A stretch of DNA of 64,000 nucleotides. Source: an uncultured Microbulbifer sp. Its GTDB lineage: Bacteria; Pseudomonadota; Gammaproteobacteria; Pseudomonadales; Cellvibrionaceae. Shown here in pieces: positions 7,816 through 16,776 of the stretch; position 1 is the first letter of the stretch, and each line of letters opens with the position of its first letter. A program made the position numbers and the translations under genes. The notes beneath the pieces were generated by a model. The model saw only the letters and a program-made list of their open reading frames with translations. It was not told where the DNA came from and ran no database searches. The DNA lies in assembly GCF_947489355.1 (NCBI RefSeq), contig NZ_CANLDD010000007.1:1-64000 (forward strand), read 5' to 3'.

Positions 7816-9471
7816 CTAGGGGCTTTCAGTGTCGGTTTCCCCGCGCAGAACACAGGCCCCGGCGGGCATCAGGGTCAGGACACCCGCACTGCGGGCACTG
7901 CTGAACAGGCTGGGGGTAATATCCTCGGCGCTGGCAAATGCCACTGGCAGCATAAAGGTCTCGGGGGTTGTGCCCAGGTTCAGGGCAACCAGGTACGCCG
8001 TGTGCGCCGTGCGCCGCACGAATACCAGCAGGTCGTTGTCCGTAGGCACCACTTCCTGCTCTGCCGTGGCCAGGGCTTGCGGCAACTGGCGGTGCCACTG
8101 GATCAGGGTGCGGAATTGGTTGAGCATGGCGTGCTGGTTGTCCTGCTGCTCACTGGTCGCGCGCAGGCGATGCTCGTCGGGGATTGGCAGCCAGGGCTTG
8201 CGGGTGGAAAAGCCGGCATATTGGTCGCCCCCATCTACCCAGGGCATTGGCGTGCGGCATCCGTCACGCCCCTTGAATTCCGGCCACAGGTTGATGCCGT
8301 AGGGGTCAACCAGGTCTTCAAAGGCGATATCCGCTTCGGGCAGGCCCAGCTCTTCGCCCTGGTACAGGCACACACTGCCGCGCAGTGTCAATTGCATCAG
8401 CAAGAACAGCGGGGCCCGCGCCTGGGCCAGTTCGCTGTCCAGGCCCCGGTTCCAGCGGGACATGGAGCGGGGTACATCGTGATTGCCAACAGACCAGCAG
8501 GGCCAGCCCTTTTCGATGACCTCGCGGTTTTTTTCCAGGGTGTCGCGCAGGAATTGGGCGCTGCAGTCCTCGGTCAGCAGATCGAAGGAATAGGCCATAT
8601 TCAGGCGATTGTGCGTGGTGTATTCAGCCATGATCCTATGGGTGTTGTCATCGCCCACTTCGCCCATGGTCACGGTTCCGGGGTATTGATCCATCAACTG
8701 GCGTATGCGTTGCAGGAAGACCCGGTTCTCCGGTTGAGACTTGTCATTTATGTGCCATTGGTAATCGTAGTGATTAACCGGCGGCAGCCCCTGCTCGTCG
8801 AGTTTGAGCGGGCGCGCCGGGTTGTCGTCGAGGGCCTGTTGGTGGAAGATAAAATTCACCGCGTCGAGGCGGAATCCGTCCACACCACGATCCAGCCAGA
8901 ATCGCATATCGGACAGCAGTTGCTCCTGTACTGCGCGGTTGTGCACGTTGAGATCAGGTTGCTCTTTGAGAAAATTGGCCAGGTAGTATTGGCGGCGGCG
9001 GGTGCACCAGTGCCAGGAACCACCGCCGAAAACCGAGACCCAGTTATTGGGCGGGTTGCCGTCTGGTTTCGGGTCCGCCCATACGTACCAGTCGGCCCTG
9101 GGGTTGTCGCGGCTGGAACAGCTCTCCTGGAACCAGGGGTGCTGGTCTGAGGTGTGGCTCAGGATCTGGTCGATAATGATTTTCAGGCCGCGCTGGTGCG
9201 CCGCATCGATCAGTTGGTCAAAATCCTCCAGACTGCCGAAGATCGGGTCCACATCGCGGTAGTTTGCCACATCATAGCCAAAATCCACCATGGGTGACTG
9301 AAAAAAGGGGGAGATCCAGATGGCATCCACGCCGAGAGATTTCACGTAATCCAGTTTTTGCGTGATACCCGGGATATCGCCGATACCATCCCCATTGGCA
9401 TCGCAAAAACTGCGTGGATAGATCTGGTAAATAACACTGTTGCGCCACCATTCGGTGCTGTTGCCGGCCAT
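7816..9471 (-). CDS. alpha-glucosidase, GH13 family
   Basis: A cytoplasmic glycoside hydrolase of 551 residues that should release glucose from maltose, isomaltose or malto-oligosaccharides. GH13 conserved regions are seen in order: the N-terminal VIYQIYPRSF (13-22), region I DQILSHTS (101-108), region II GFRLDAVNF with nucleophile Asp203, region III GEVGDD with acid/base Glu271, and region IV VGNHD with Asp332. There is no signal peptide. AAGG precedes the ATG by about ten bases. The gene ends in a strong terminator, and a MalT box lies about 90 bases upstream, just beyond the 3' end of malT, so it is probably induced by maltotriose through MalT. Fine specificity (alpha-1,4 or alpha-1,6) is undecided. 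Confidence 0.9.
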   Translation of the reverse strand: MAGNSTEWWRNSVIYQIYPRSFCDANGDGIGDIPGITQKLDYVKSLGVDAIWISPFFQSPMVDFGYDVANYRDVDPIFGSLEDFDQLIDAAHQRGLKIIIDQILSHTSDQHPWFQESCSSRDNPRADWYVWADPKPDGNPPNNWVSVFGGGSWHWCTRRRQYYLANFLKEQPDLNVHNRAVQEQLLSDMRFWLDRGVDGFRLDAVNFIFHQQALDDNPARPLKLDEQGLPPVNHYDYQWHINDKSQPENRVFLQRIRQLMDQYPGTVTMGEVGDDNTHRIMAEYTTHNRLNMAYSFDLLTEDCSAQFLRDTLEKNREVIEKGWPCWSVGNHDVPRSMSRWNRGLDSELAQARAPLFLLMQLTLRGSVCLYQGEELGLPEADIAFEDLVDPYGINLWPEFKGRDGCRTPMPWVDGGDQYAGFSTRKPWLPIPDEHRLRATSEQQDNQHAMLNQFRTLIQWHRQLPQALATAEQEVVPTDNDLLVFVRRTAHTAYLVALNLGTTPETFMLPVAFASAEDITPSLFSSARSAGVLTLMPAGACVLRGETDTESP

Positions 9472-9560
9472 CGATTACTGCCTTGTTTCATTATTCGAAG
9501 CGTGGGACAGGCCCACCCTGATAAGGATGGCATGAGTATGGGGGAGCGGGTGGTGGGCTT

Positions 9561-9570
9561 CCTCCTCCCC
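9561..9570 (-). promoter_or_regulatory. MalT box upstream of the alpha-glucosidase gene
   Basis: The minus strand reads GGGGAGGAGG, an exact match to the MalT-box consensus GGGGA(T/G)GAGG. It lies about 90 bases upstream of the glucosidase start and directly behind malT. A second imperfect copy, GGGGATG, is on the plus strand at about 9586-9592. Confidence 0.6.
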
Positions 9571-9630
9571 GTGGAGGGGGGAGAGGGGATGGCGGCGGAC
9601 CCCTCGCTGTGCGGGGAACCGCTTCCTTGG

Positions 9631-12345
9631 CTAGAGGCGATCCTGTACCGAGCGCAGCATTCGCTCAGCCAGGGCGATGGCTTCCTGGCGGTCTTTTACA
9701 TCCAGCTTCTGGTAGAGGCTGCGAATATGGGTCTTGATGGTGCTGGGGGCCACCTTGAAATGGCGTGCGATACGCTCATTGGACAGGCCCGAGTGAATGG
9801 CGTTGAGTACCTGCCACTCTCGCGGTGTCAGTGGCGAGTGGCGCAGAAAATCCGGCACCGCATCGCTGGCAAGAATCTCGCGAATAATGGTGTCGTCGAG
9901 CTCGATTCGAATCCCGCCATCCAGTTCCGGTTGTTGCTGGGCTAGACGAATCAACGCCTGGGCCTGGTCGGTTTCCGCTTCCTCCAGACCGCTTTCCAGA
10001 GCGGTTTTGAGGATCACGATCAAGGGTTTGCCGATCTGCAGGAAGCTCGCGCGGAAGTCCCGTCCTGCCGCCAGTTGCAGCGCTTCGGTGATCGCTGTCA
10101 CGGCTTCCCCACGTTGCCCGCGCAGCCACAAGAGGTGCGATTCCAGTACCCGGTTGCGCAGGCGGTCAGTCGTTAGCCCGCATGCGCCTGCCACCTGTTG
10201 CAGGCGGCCCAGAAGCCGGCAGGCATCGGACCAGCAGTGCAGTTCGATCAGGGCGCGCACATGATTGCGTCCGTGGCACTGTTCAAAATGGTTGCAGGGT
10301 TTGTCCACTACCGGTGTCGCCTGCTCCAGCCAGGCGGCGATGGCCTGCTGGTTGCCGAGGGCGCGCCAGGTACGGATGCGGGTGGCATCGGCGTTGGCTA
10401 TCCAGTCCCGGTGGTAGCGCTCATCTGAGAGCAGGCCCTCAATGCGGTCGAGCCACTCCAGGGATTCCTCTTTCTCCCCGCGCGCCTGGGCGATTTTCAG
10501 CAATAGGGTGTACTCCGGCAGCAGCCAGTGCTCACCCACTTTACGATTGATCTGCATACCGCGACGAGCGGACTGCTCGGCCCCTTCCAGGTCGCCGCGC
10601 TCCCACTGCAGCTGGCCGCGCAGGCGGCAGACAAACTCGGAGATGGGCAGGGTGGACAAGTGATTTTTCTGCACCAGGTGATGCACCTTCTTCTGCAGGG
10701 AAGCAGCCTTGTTCAACAGCCCCTGGGCGAAAGCGATCTCGGCTTGCTGACAGATGGCCCAAGCGGCACTGGGGATATCCCGCTCGGCGATGGCAAGGGC
10801 CTCGACTTCCTGCATATGGGTGTTGGCCTGATCCAGGGCGCCCAGGCAAAAGCTGGTTTCGCCGGTAACCAGCAATGCCGAGATGCGTTCACCGGATTGC
10901 TCACGATGCAGCAGCGCCAGGGCTGCCTCGGCGTACTCCTTGGCTTGCAGTGTCTGACCCCGGGCAATGGCAACCTGGGCGCGCATGGTGGCAAAAGCGC
11001 CTTCGTACTGGTGCCACTGCTGCGGGTCCTGACGCTGCAGCCGGCTCTCTGCGGCGGCCAGTTTCTTTTCGCACAAGTCGTATTCAAAGTTTTCCCACGC
11101 CATTTTCGCAGAGAGCAGGGTGAAGCGGGCGTTCTGTTCAAGCACCCCGGTCCCCAGCCATTCCAGGCACTCGCGCAGGAGCGGGGACTGGCCACTGCGC
11201 AGCAGCTGCTCACCTTGCGCGCCGAGTAGCTGGAGCAGCCGCTCCCGGTGCTCGCCGGCGAGGGCGTGGCGCAGGGCCTCCACCGGTTGGCCCAGCGCCT
11301 GCCAGGTGTCACAGGCGGTACTGTGCAGCTGCAGCAGCAGGTCGCGGTCGCTGAGCTGGCGCTGTAAAAAGCGCGCGAATACCGGATGAAAGCGAAACCA
11401 TTGGCGGCTGGAATCCTGGGCCTGCAGGAATAGGCCGCGCTGTGCTGCCGCCTCCAGCAGTTGCTGGCCGTCAGCGCGGCCGCTCAGGCGCTCTGCCAAG
11501 CGGGCATTGACGCGGGTGAGAATCGAGGTGCGGGCGAGCAGGTCGCGCATCCGTGGCTCCAGGCGCTCCAGCACCTCCTCGGCGAGGTAGTCGAGGATAT
11601 GGCTGTGGCCCCGTTCCAGCTCCCCCAGGTAGCGCTCCACTTCGGCGCGGTTGCGCACCGAAAGGGTGAACAGCTGTACCGCCGGTGGCCAGCCTTCGCT
11701 CAGTTGGTGCAATTGGGCAGCGCAGTCGGCCTCGAGCGTAAACGGCAGGCGCTGCTCCAGCAGGCGCGCAATCTCCTCAGTGTTGAGGGCCAGTTCATTG
11801 CTGCCCAACTCCAGTAACCGCCCCTGCACGCGCAGAGTGGCGAGACCCAGGGGCGGTTGGCTGCGACTGGCGAGCACTATGCCAACGCCGGCGGGAGCGT
11901 GGCGCAGTAAAAACCGGGTTGTGTCGTGTATCGCCTGGTTGTCGATCTGGTGATAGTCGTCCAGCACAATACGCAGCTCGCTGGGGAGGCCGCGCAGTTC
12001 CGCGAGCAGGTGACTGACAATGGCAGCCGGGTCCGGGCACTGGGGGGCCTGTAGTAGGCGGTGGGTCCGGGGTACGCCATTGCCGGTGGCGCGGTGCACA
12101 CTCTCCACCAGGTAGCGGCAGAACTGGTTCGGTGCATTGTCGCTGGTATCCAGGGCGTACCAGGCTACCGGGTTGTCCTGGGTCGAGGCCCAGGCAGTGA
12201 TCAGGGTGGTCTTGCCATAGCCTGCAGGCGCGGTTACCAGCAGCAGCTGGTCGCTGTGGCAGCCCTTGAGTAACGACAGCAGGCGCGGGCGGGCCAGGGT
12301 GTGCTCGGGGCAGTCCGGCAGGCTGTACTTGGAGGTTAATAACAT
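9631..12345 (-). CDS. malT: MalT, ATP- and maltotriose-dependent LuxR-type activator
   Basis: A cytoplasmic STAND-family transcription activator of 904 residues; E. coli MalT has 901. The N-terminal ATPase module shows Walker A TAPAGYGKTTL (38-48) and the Walker-B-like LRIVLDDYHQI. A winged-helix and tetratricopeptide-like middle part follows, and a LuxR DNA-binding domain closes the protein (PLTPREWQVLNAIHSGLSNE, then APSTIKTHIRSLYQKL). The similarity runs end to end. It should activate mal promoters when ATP and maltotriose are bound. Only one likely target, the neighbouring alpha-glucosidase, is in the window; malPQ, malEFG and lamB-like genes are not. Confidence 0.93.
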   Translation of the reverse strand: MLLTSKYSLPDCPEHTLARPRLLSLLKGCHSDQLLLVTAPAGYGKTTLITAWASTQDNPVAWYALDTSDNAPNQFCRYLVESVHRATGNGVPRTHRLLQAPQCPDPAAIVSHLLAELRGLPSELRIVLDDYHQIDNQAIHDTTRFLLRHAPAGVGIVLASRSQPPLGLATLRVQGRLLELGSNELALNTEEIARLLEQRLPFTLEADCAAQLHQLSEGWPPAVQLFTLSVRNRAEVERYLGELERGHSHILDYLAEEVLERLEPRMRDLLARTSILTRVNARLAERLSGRADGQQLLEAAAQRGLFLQAQDSSRQWFRFHPVFARFLQRQLSDRDLLLQLHSTACDTWQALGQPVEALRHALAGEHRERLLQLLGAQGEQLLRSGQSPLLRECLEWLGTGVLEQNARFTLLSAKMAWENFEYDLCEKKLAAAESRLQRQDPQQWHQYEGAFATMRAQVAIARGQTLQAKEYAEAALALLHREQSGERISALLVTGETSFCLGALDQANTHMQEVEALAIAERDIPSAAWAICQQAEIAFAQGLLNKAASLQKKVHHLVQKNHLSTLPISEFVCRLRGQLQWERGDLEGAEQSARRGMQINRKVGEHWLLPEYTLLLKIAQARGEKEESLEWLDRIEGLLSDERYHRDWIANADATRIRTWRALGNQQAIAAWLEQATPVVDKPCNHFEQCHGRNHVRALIELHCWSDACRLLGRLQQVAGACGLTTDRLRNRVLESHLLWLRGQRGEAVTAITEALQLAAGRDFRASFLQIGKPLIVILKTALESGLEEAETDQAQALIRLAQQQPELDGGIRIELDDTIIREILASDAVPDFLRHSPLTPREWQVLNAIHSGLSNERIARHFKVAPSTIKTHIRSLYQKLDVKDRQEAIALAERMLRSVQDRL

Positions 12346-12734
12346 CGCTGCAGGCAGGATTGTTGAGAATGTCTGATTTTTATACAGGGGTATTATGCAC
12401 CAGTAGAGCGCTATTGTGACAGCGTTGAAATAAACGCAAGAATTCCATGGGATTGGCGAACTCAGTTCGAATAAGGGTGGCGTGGGCTTTGCTTTGGGCA
12501 GTATATTACCCGTGGGATCGGATCAGTCACACGGACCCCTGGCTCGCGGCTGCAGGAGGCACCGACCTCCGCCGCCACAGCCCTGCGAGTAAACGGACCC
12601 CATGGATTGCCTTTGGGCACTGCCGCTGATACACACGTAACAAAGCGTATGGGGCGGATCCCGATTGGATCGTGGGGTAAGGGCGCAAGGTGGTTTTGAC
12701 ACCACGTCAATAACAATAATAAAAAGAGGCAAAA
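12346..12734. other. divergent intergenic region between malT and a hydrolase-like gene
   Basis: No gene is seen. The region must contain the promoters of both flanking genes. A small hairpin GGAGG-CACCGA-CCTCC lies near 12560, and AGAGG just before 12735 is the ribosome binding site of the rightward gene. Confidence 0.4.
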
Positions 12735-13628
12735 ATGGCCGAAATTGTTGTCCTGGCCGCCGCCGGTATGGGGGCTGTCCGCAGGGACTTTGCAAAGCCG
12801 CTTTTCTCCGCGCTCCAGAGTGCGCTCGGTGATGACTGGCTGCGCCTGCACTGCGACTCACTGCCTGGTGTGGAGGCGATTCACAACAATATCGAGCGGG
12901 TGTTCGAGAGTATGCAAAAGCGCGATTTGGACGGTCTGCGTGCACGCAAGTTTCTGCTCTATGGCATGGCCCAGAGCACGGCACAGCTGGAAGATATCCA
13001 GCAGCGCGATGGCATTTACGAGCGGGGCCAGAGCGCGATTTATGCCGCACTGCAGCGGGCTGCCGCCATCGCCGGAGACAGGGCCCCGGTGGTACTGTTG
13101 AGCCACTCGGTGGGATGTATCACCCTCTCCAACTACTTGTGGGATGCCCAACGGTCCAGTGTGAACCATGGTATCTGGCGCGATGGGGCCCCCAGCGGTG
13201 TGCGCAGAGGCTCTTCCCGCGAGCGCTTTTTACGCCTGAAGACACTCAGTCACTGGTACACCTTGGGGGCTACCAATCCCCTGTGGTGTTCGGGCAAAGC
13301 GCGCGAGCAGATTCAGGCAGTGACGTCAAATTCCCGCGGCTACCTTTTTCGCTGGAAAAATTTCTACCACCCGGACGACCTGTTTGGCTGGCCCCTGAAA
13401 CCCCTTAGCCCCACCTACAAGCAGGCGGTGTACCGGGATTATGAGACGAACCCGCTCAGTGATCACCGTGCCAGCGGGGCGGGCCCCCAAGTACTGCCGC
13501 CAGAGGATTACTGGTGTAGCGAGCGGGTGCAGGAAGAGTTGATCGGGGATCTGCGCGCACTGCTCAAAAGTGGGAATCAGGGGGCTTCGGTACATACGGA
13601 GCGATCTCGCGAGGCACTCGCGGTATAA
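12735..13628 (+). CDS. hypothetical protein, possible alpha/beta-hydrolase
   Basis: A soluble protein of 297 residues that I do not recognise by name. The segment VVLLSHSVGCITLSNYLWD (about 118-136) looks like a nucleophile elbow (S-H-S-V-G with the serine at about 124) after a hydrophobic strand, as in lipase- or hydrolase-like proteins. The N-terminus AEIVVLAAAGMGAV may be the first strand and oxyanion loop. AGAGG lies five bases before the ATG. It begins the rightward run that continues with the metallo-beta-lactamase-fold gene 44 bases downstream. The catalytic acid and histidine are not assigned, so the enzyme function remains tentative. Confidence 0.7.
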   Translation: MAEIVVLAAAGMGAVRRDFAKPLFSALQSALGDDWLRLHCDSLPGVEAIHNNIERVFESMQKRDLDGLRARKFLLYGMAQSTAQLEDIQQRDGIYERGQSAIYAALQRAAAIAGDRAPVVLLSHSVGCITLSNYLWDAQRSSVNHGIWRDGAPSGVRRGSSRERFLRLKTLSHWYTLGATNPLWCSGKAREQIQAVTSNSRGYLFRWKNFYHPDDLFGWPLKPLSPTYKQAVYRDYETNPLSDHRASGAGPQVLPPEDYWCSERVQEELIGDLRALLKSGNQGASVHTERSREALAV

Positions 13629-13672
13629 TTCGGGACACCTGTAACAGCCCCCAAAAAGGTTGGGTTTTGTCT

Positions 13673-14323
13673 ATGTCGCTGCAATTTCACTCGATTCCGG
13701 TTACCCCCTTCCAGCAGAACTGTACACTGCTCTGGTGTGAGAACAGCAAGCGCGCTGCGGTGGTGGACCCCGGTGGCGACCTCGACAAGATCCGCACCTT
13801 CGTGCACAAGCACGGTCTGAGCTTGGAGAAAATTCTCTTGACCCACGGTCACCTGGACCATGTGGGCGGCACAGCGGCCCTGTCCAGGCAACTTCAGCTT
13901 CCCATTGAGGGGCCGCACAGGGGGGACCAGTTCTGGATTGAGCAGCTACCGGTACAAGCGCAAATGTTCGGTTTTCCCCCGGTGGAGGTGTTCACCCCGG
14001 ATCGCTGGCTGGCGCAGGGCGATACAGTGCAGGTCGGCGACCAGCAGTTGGAAGTGTTGCACTGCCCCGGCCACACTCCCGGCCATGTAGTATTTTTCCA
14101 CCGCTCCAGTCAGCTGGCCCTGGTCGGTGATGTGTTGTTTGCCGGTTCCATTGGGCGCACCGATTTTCCTCAGGGTGACCACGACACCCTGATTCGCTCG
14201 ATTACCGAGCGCCTCTGGCCCTTGGGGGACGAAGTGCGCTTTGTGCCCGGCCATGGCCCCATGTCCACCTTTGGGCAGGAGCGCCGGACCAACCCGTTTG
14301 TTGCCGACAAACGCTTCGGCTGA
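13673..14323 (+). CDS. metallo-beta-lactamase-fold hydrolase, YcbL/glyoxalase II-like
   Basis: A cytoplasmic metallohydrolase of 216 residues. The metal-binding motifs are THGHLDHVGG (about 59-68), CPGHTPGH (about 129-136), the bridging aspartate in GDVLFAGSIGRTD, and PGHGPMS near the C-terminus. Lengths and motifs match the YcbL group of glyoxalase II-like enzymes, which lack the helical substrate domain of GloB; a thioester such as a glutathione thioester is the likely substrate. ATG 13673 is preferred over an in-frame TTG six bases earlier. AAAGG lies about 13 bases upstream. Confidence 0.85.
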   Translation: MSLQFHSIPVTPFQQNCTLLWCENSKRAAVVDPGGDLDKIRTFVHKHGLSLEKILLTHGHLDHVGGTAALSRQLQLPIEGPHRGDQFWIEQLPVQAQMFGFPPVEVFTPDRWLAQGDTVQVGDQQLEVLHCPGHTPGHVVFFHRSSQLALVGDVLFAGSIGRTDFPQGDHDTLIRSITERLWPLGDEVRFVPGHGPMSTFGQERRTNPFVADKRFG

Positions 14324-14368
14324 TTGGCTGCAATGGGAGAACAATAATCACCGACGGAGGTCGGCGCC

Positions 14369-14980
14369 ATGTCTGCAAAATTGCGTGTATCCCTGCTGTT
14401 TATCACCTGTGTCGTTAGTGGCTGTGCAGTGGTTTCCGAAGAGGCCTGCCACGCCGGGCTCTGGTATGAGCGCGGCTTACAGGACGGGGCCCGGGGGCGT
14501 ACCCAGTCGCTGGTGTACGAGATCGCACGAGAATGCCAGAACTATGGGGTACACGCGGACAGCGAGGCCTGGTTGCGCGGGCACGAGGAGGGGGTGGAGC
14601 GGTTCTGTACTGCGGAGAACGGTTTTTATCAGGGGCGCCGGGGCCATCAGTATGCGGGTGTGTGTATCGGGCCCACCGCCGACCTGTTTCTGGACAATTA
14701 CCAGCGCGGACTCGCTGAGTATCGTGTAGAGCAGCGGCATCGCAAGCTGCACTGGCGCCGAGATGCGCTGGTGCGGGAGCTGCACCTGGTACACCGTGCC
14801 CTGGATAGGGCGGACAGCGACAGGCAGCGGCGTGCCCTGTATTTTCAGCGCAGCCGGTTGTCATGGGCGTTGCGTTCACTGGATATGGAATTGCACCGCT
14901 ACGGACTTTTCGGACCCGGTGATGTCACACCCGGTTTTTATCCCCCCGTTTTCTTTTCATCCGGACTTTTTTACTGGTAA
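14369..14980 (+). CDS. DUF2799 family lipoprotein
   Basis: A lipoprotein of 203 residues: positive N-terminus, hydrophobic stretch, and lipobox VVSG-C with lipidated Cys19. The body has the DUF2799 pattern of spaced Trp, Gly and Cys residues: LWYERGLQDGARGR, then CQNYGV, then WLRGHEEGVERFC, then YAGVC and YQRGLAEY. A basic helix-rich C-terminal part extends beyond the usual domain. The residue after Cys is Ala, not Asp, so outer-membrane sorting is expected. GGAGG lies eight bases before the ATG. The function of the family is unknown. Confidence 0.8.
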   Translation: MSAKLRVSLLFITCVVSGCAVVSEEACHAGLWYERGLQDGARGRTQSLVYEIARECQNYGVHADSEAWLRGHEEGVERFCTAENGFYQGRRGHQYAGVCIGPTADLFLDNYQRGLAEYRVEQRHRKLHWRRDALVRELHLVHRALDRADSDRQRRALYFQRSRLSWALRSLDMELHRYGLFGPGDVTPGFYPPVFFSSGLFYW

Positions 14981-15066
14981 ATGCCGAGGGTAGACGGGGT
15001 GTCGAATCACGGCAGTGTCCAGCCGGGTTTTGTACGCGGTCAACAATTTTGGAGAGCGTTATTTCG

Positions 15067-15498
15067 ATGGCAATTTGGCAGAGTAAACCCACACTGGAAG
15101 TGTTAAACCAGGGTATTGCATCCTGTATGCCCGGATACCTCGGCATACATGTCACAGAAATCGGTGATGACTATCTTGAGGGCAGGCTGCCGGTGGATCA
15201 CCGTACGCGCCAGCCGTTTGGCATTTTGCACGGTGGCGCCAGTGTCGTGCTGGCAGAAACCCTGGGTTCCGTGGGGGCCAATCTGATTGTAGATACGGAG
15301 CAGTTTTACTGCGTCGGCCAGGAAATTAATGCCAACCATCTGCGCCCGGTGCCGGACGGGGAGGTGACCGGCCGTGCAAGCCCCGTGCATTTGGGGCGTA
15401 CCAGCCAGGTCTGGGAAATCCTGATTCATGCGCCCAATGGCAAGCTAAGCTGTATTTCGCGTCTCACTATAGCCGTGGTAGCCCGTGGCGATCGCTAG
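15067..15498 (+). CDS. hotdog-fold acyl-CoA thioesterase, YdiI/MenI-like
   Basis: A cytoplasmic thioesterase of 143 residues, very close in layout to E. coli YdiI (1,4-dihydroxy-2-naphthoyl-CoA thioesterase). PVDHRTRQPFGILHGGASVV is followed by LAETLGSVGAN, with catalytic Glu64 and the HGG oxyanion turn; INANHLRP and a final strand SRLTIAVV complete the fold. ATG 15067 is chosen because GGAG lies 12 bases upstream; an in-frame TTG at 15049 contains that site. It may act in menaquinone synthesis or as a general thioesterase; no men gene is in the window. Confidence 0.85.
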   Translation: MAIWQSKPTLEVLNQGIASCMPGYLGIHVTEIGDDYLEGRLPVDHRTRQPFGILHGGASVVLAETLGSVGANLIVDTEQFYCVGQEINANHLRPVPDGEVTGRASPVHLGRTSQVWEILIHAPNGKLSCISRLTIAVVARGDR

Positions 15499-15528
15499 AC
15501 CCGGCGAAGTCCTGCAGGAGTGGCAGTG

Positions 15529-16236
15529 GTGACCGGGACAAAAGAATTTTTGTTTGAGGATATTCCCTACCGCCTGGTGCGTTCCCCGCGACGCAAACGA
15601 CTGGGACTGGTGCTGGCGCAGTCCAGTATCGAGGTACGCATTCCTGAGCGCTGCGCCGCGCGCCATGGGCACCAGTTCCTGCAGGATAATATCCAGTGGG
15701 TGCGCGCCCAGTTGCTCGCCGCCAATCAGCGCGCGGCTCAGGTACCTGAATATACTTACGCTTTTGGCGGGTGCTTTCCCTGGCTGGGCAGGTCCTTGCC
15801 TCTCGAGCGGGCCGCGAATGCCCAAAATGCCGGTATCGGAGCGGAATCCATCCGCCTTTACACCCGCAAGCGTTTGCCAGACCCGGATCAACTTCAGGCT
15901 GCCCTGCAGCGCCTGTACCAGCGGGAGGCGCTGGCCCTGTTGACGGGCAAGTCCCGGTATCTGGCAGATCAATTAACATTACAGTTTTCCTCGGTGCGAG
16001 TGCGCCGCACCAGAAGCAAGTGGGGGCATTGCAGTACCCGCGGCGAACTGCAATACAACTGGCTGGTGTGCCTGGCACCGGAGCCAGTAGTGGACTATCT
16101 GGTGGCTCACGAAGTGTGTCACTTGCGCCACCACAACCACAGTCGCGCTTTCTGGCAACTGGTGCAGAGCGTGTGTCCGCGCTTCAAGGTGTTGCGCCGC
16201 TGGTTGCGCGACAATGGTCACCGTCTCACGGTATAG
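15529..16236 (+). CDS. YgjP/DUF45-type zinc metallopeptidase
   Basis: A soluble protein of about 235 residues in the M48-related YgjP group. The zinc motif HEVCHLRHHNH carries HExxH (about residues 194-198), preceded by the family block SKWGHCSTRG and followed by FWQLV and the basic C-terminal segment. Three GTG codons compete at 15520, 15526 and 15529. AGGAG at 15516-15520 overlaps the first and is best spaced from the third, so 15529 is used. It follows the thioesterase gene by 30 bases and is probably in the same operon. The substrate is unknown in this family. Confidence 0.85.
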   Translation: MTGTKEFLFEDIPYRLVRSPRRKRLGLVLAQSSIEVRIPERCAARHGHQFLQDNIQWVRAQLLAANQRAAQVPEYTYAFGGCFPWLGRSLPLERAANAQNAGIGAESIRLYTRKRLPDPDQLQAALQRLYQREALALLTGKSRYLADQLTLQFSSVRVRRTRSKWGHCSTRGELQYNWLVCLAPEPVVDYLVAHEVCHLRHHNHSRAFWQLVQSVCPRFKVLRRWLRDNGHRLTV

Positions 16237-16346
16237 GCACCGCCATTGTTGGCAGTGGAAAATTCTACAGAACCACTGCCCGATCGCGCTTTGGCCCCCC
16301 GCAAAATTCACGTAGACTGCAGGCAGGTCCACGAAGCGAAGATGCT

Positions 16347-16715
16347 ATGCAAAGCGAACCCTTAAGCGATAATTTTGACGATAACTGCGCGCGTTTTTTG
16401 CCTGAGGCCACCGATCAGGGCTGTGTCTGGGCACTGCAGGGGGGAGAGGGGTTTGCGCTCTGCGAGTCGATGAAACGCCCACAGACCGGAGTAATCCCCT
16501 TTTGGTCGCAGCGGGTTTTTGCCGAGGTGCACTGTGCGGACGACTGGGTCGACTATGAGGTAGTCGCCATTGACCTGGAGGAATTTATCGACGACTGGCT
16601 CACCGGAATGCATGAGGATGTGTTGTTGGTGGGCCTGAATTGGAACGCCGAACTGGAGGGGGTGGAGCTGGAACCACTCGACTTGCTTGAGCAGCTGGAG
16701 CAGGCGCTGCAGTAA
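16347..16715 (+). CDS. DUF2750 domain protein
   Basis: A small acidic protein of 122 residues. The conserved DUF2750 pattern is visible: CVWALQGGEGFALCES, IPFWSQRVFAEVHC, then W-x-x-Y, a helix ending in FIDDWLTGM, and the closing LVGLNWNAELEG. ATG 16347 gives the standard family length; the same frame is open further upstream through the peptidase gene but without similarity there. The family function is unknown; it is often a lone cytoplasmic protein. Confidence 0.8.
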   Translation: MQSEPLSDNFDDNCARFLPEATDQGCVWALQGGEGFALCESMKRPQTGVIPFWSQRVFAEVHCADDWVDYEVVAIDLEEFIDDWLTGMHEDVLLVGLNWNAELEGVELEPLDLLEQLEQALQ

Positions 16716-16776
16716 TGCAGTAAGTTGTGCCAGAGCGCCCCACCGCTGGATAAAAACCACTTGATAGGGGTCTCAG

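Noticed and set aside
7777-9150. 457-codon open frame opposite the alpha-glucosidase gene
   Set aside because: Antisense shadow of a clear GH13 enzyme; composition is histidine- and glutamine-rich without any domain, and there is no ribosome binding site.
10528-11229. Long rightward frames opposite malT
   Set aside because: malT is recognised end to end; these frames arise from GC-rich codon use on the other strand.
15771-16346. Extended start of the DUF2750 gene
   Set aside because: The extension lies wholly within the peptidase gene in another frame and has no family similarity.
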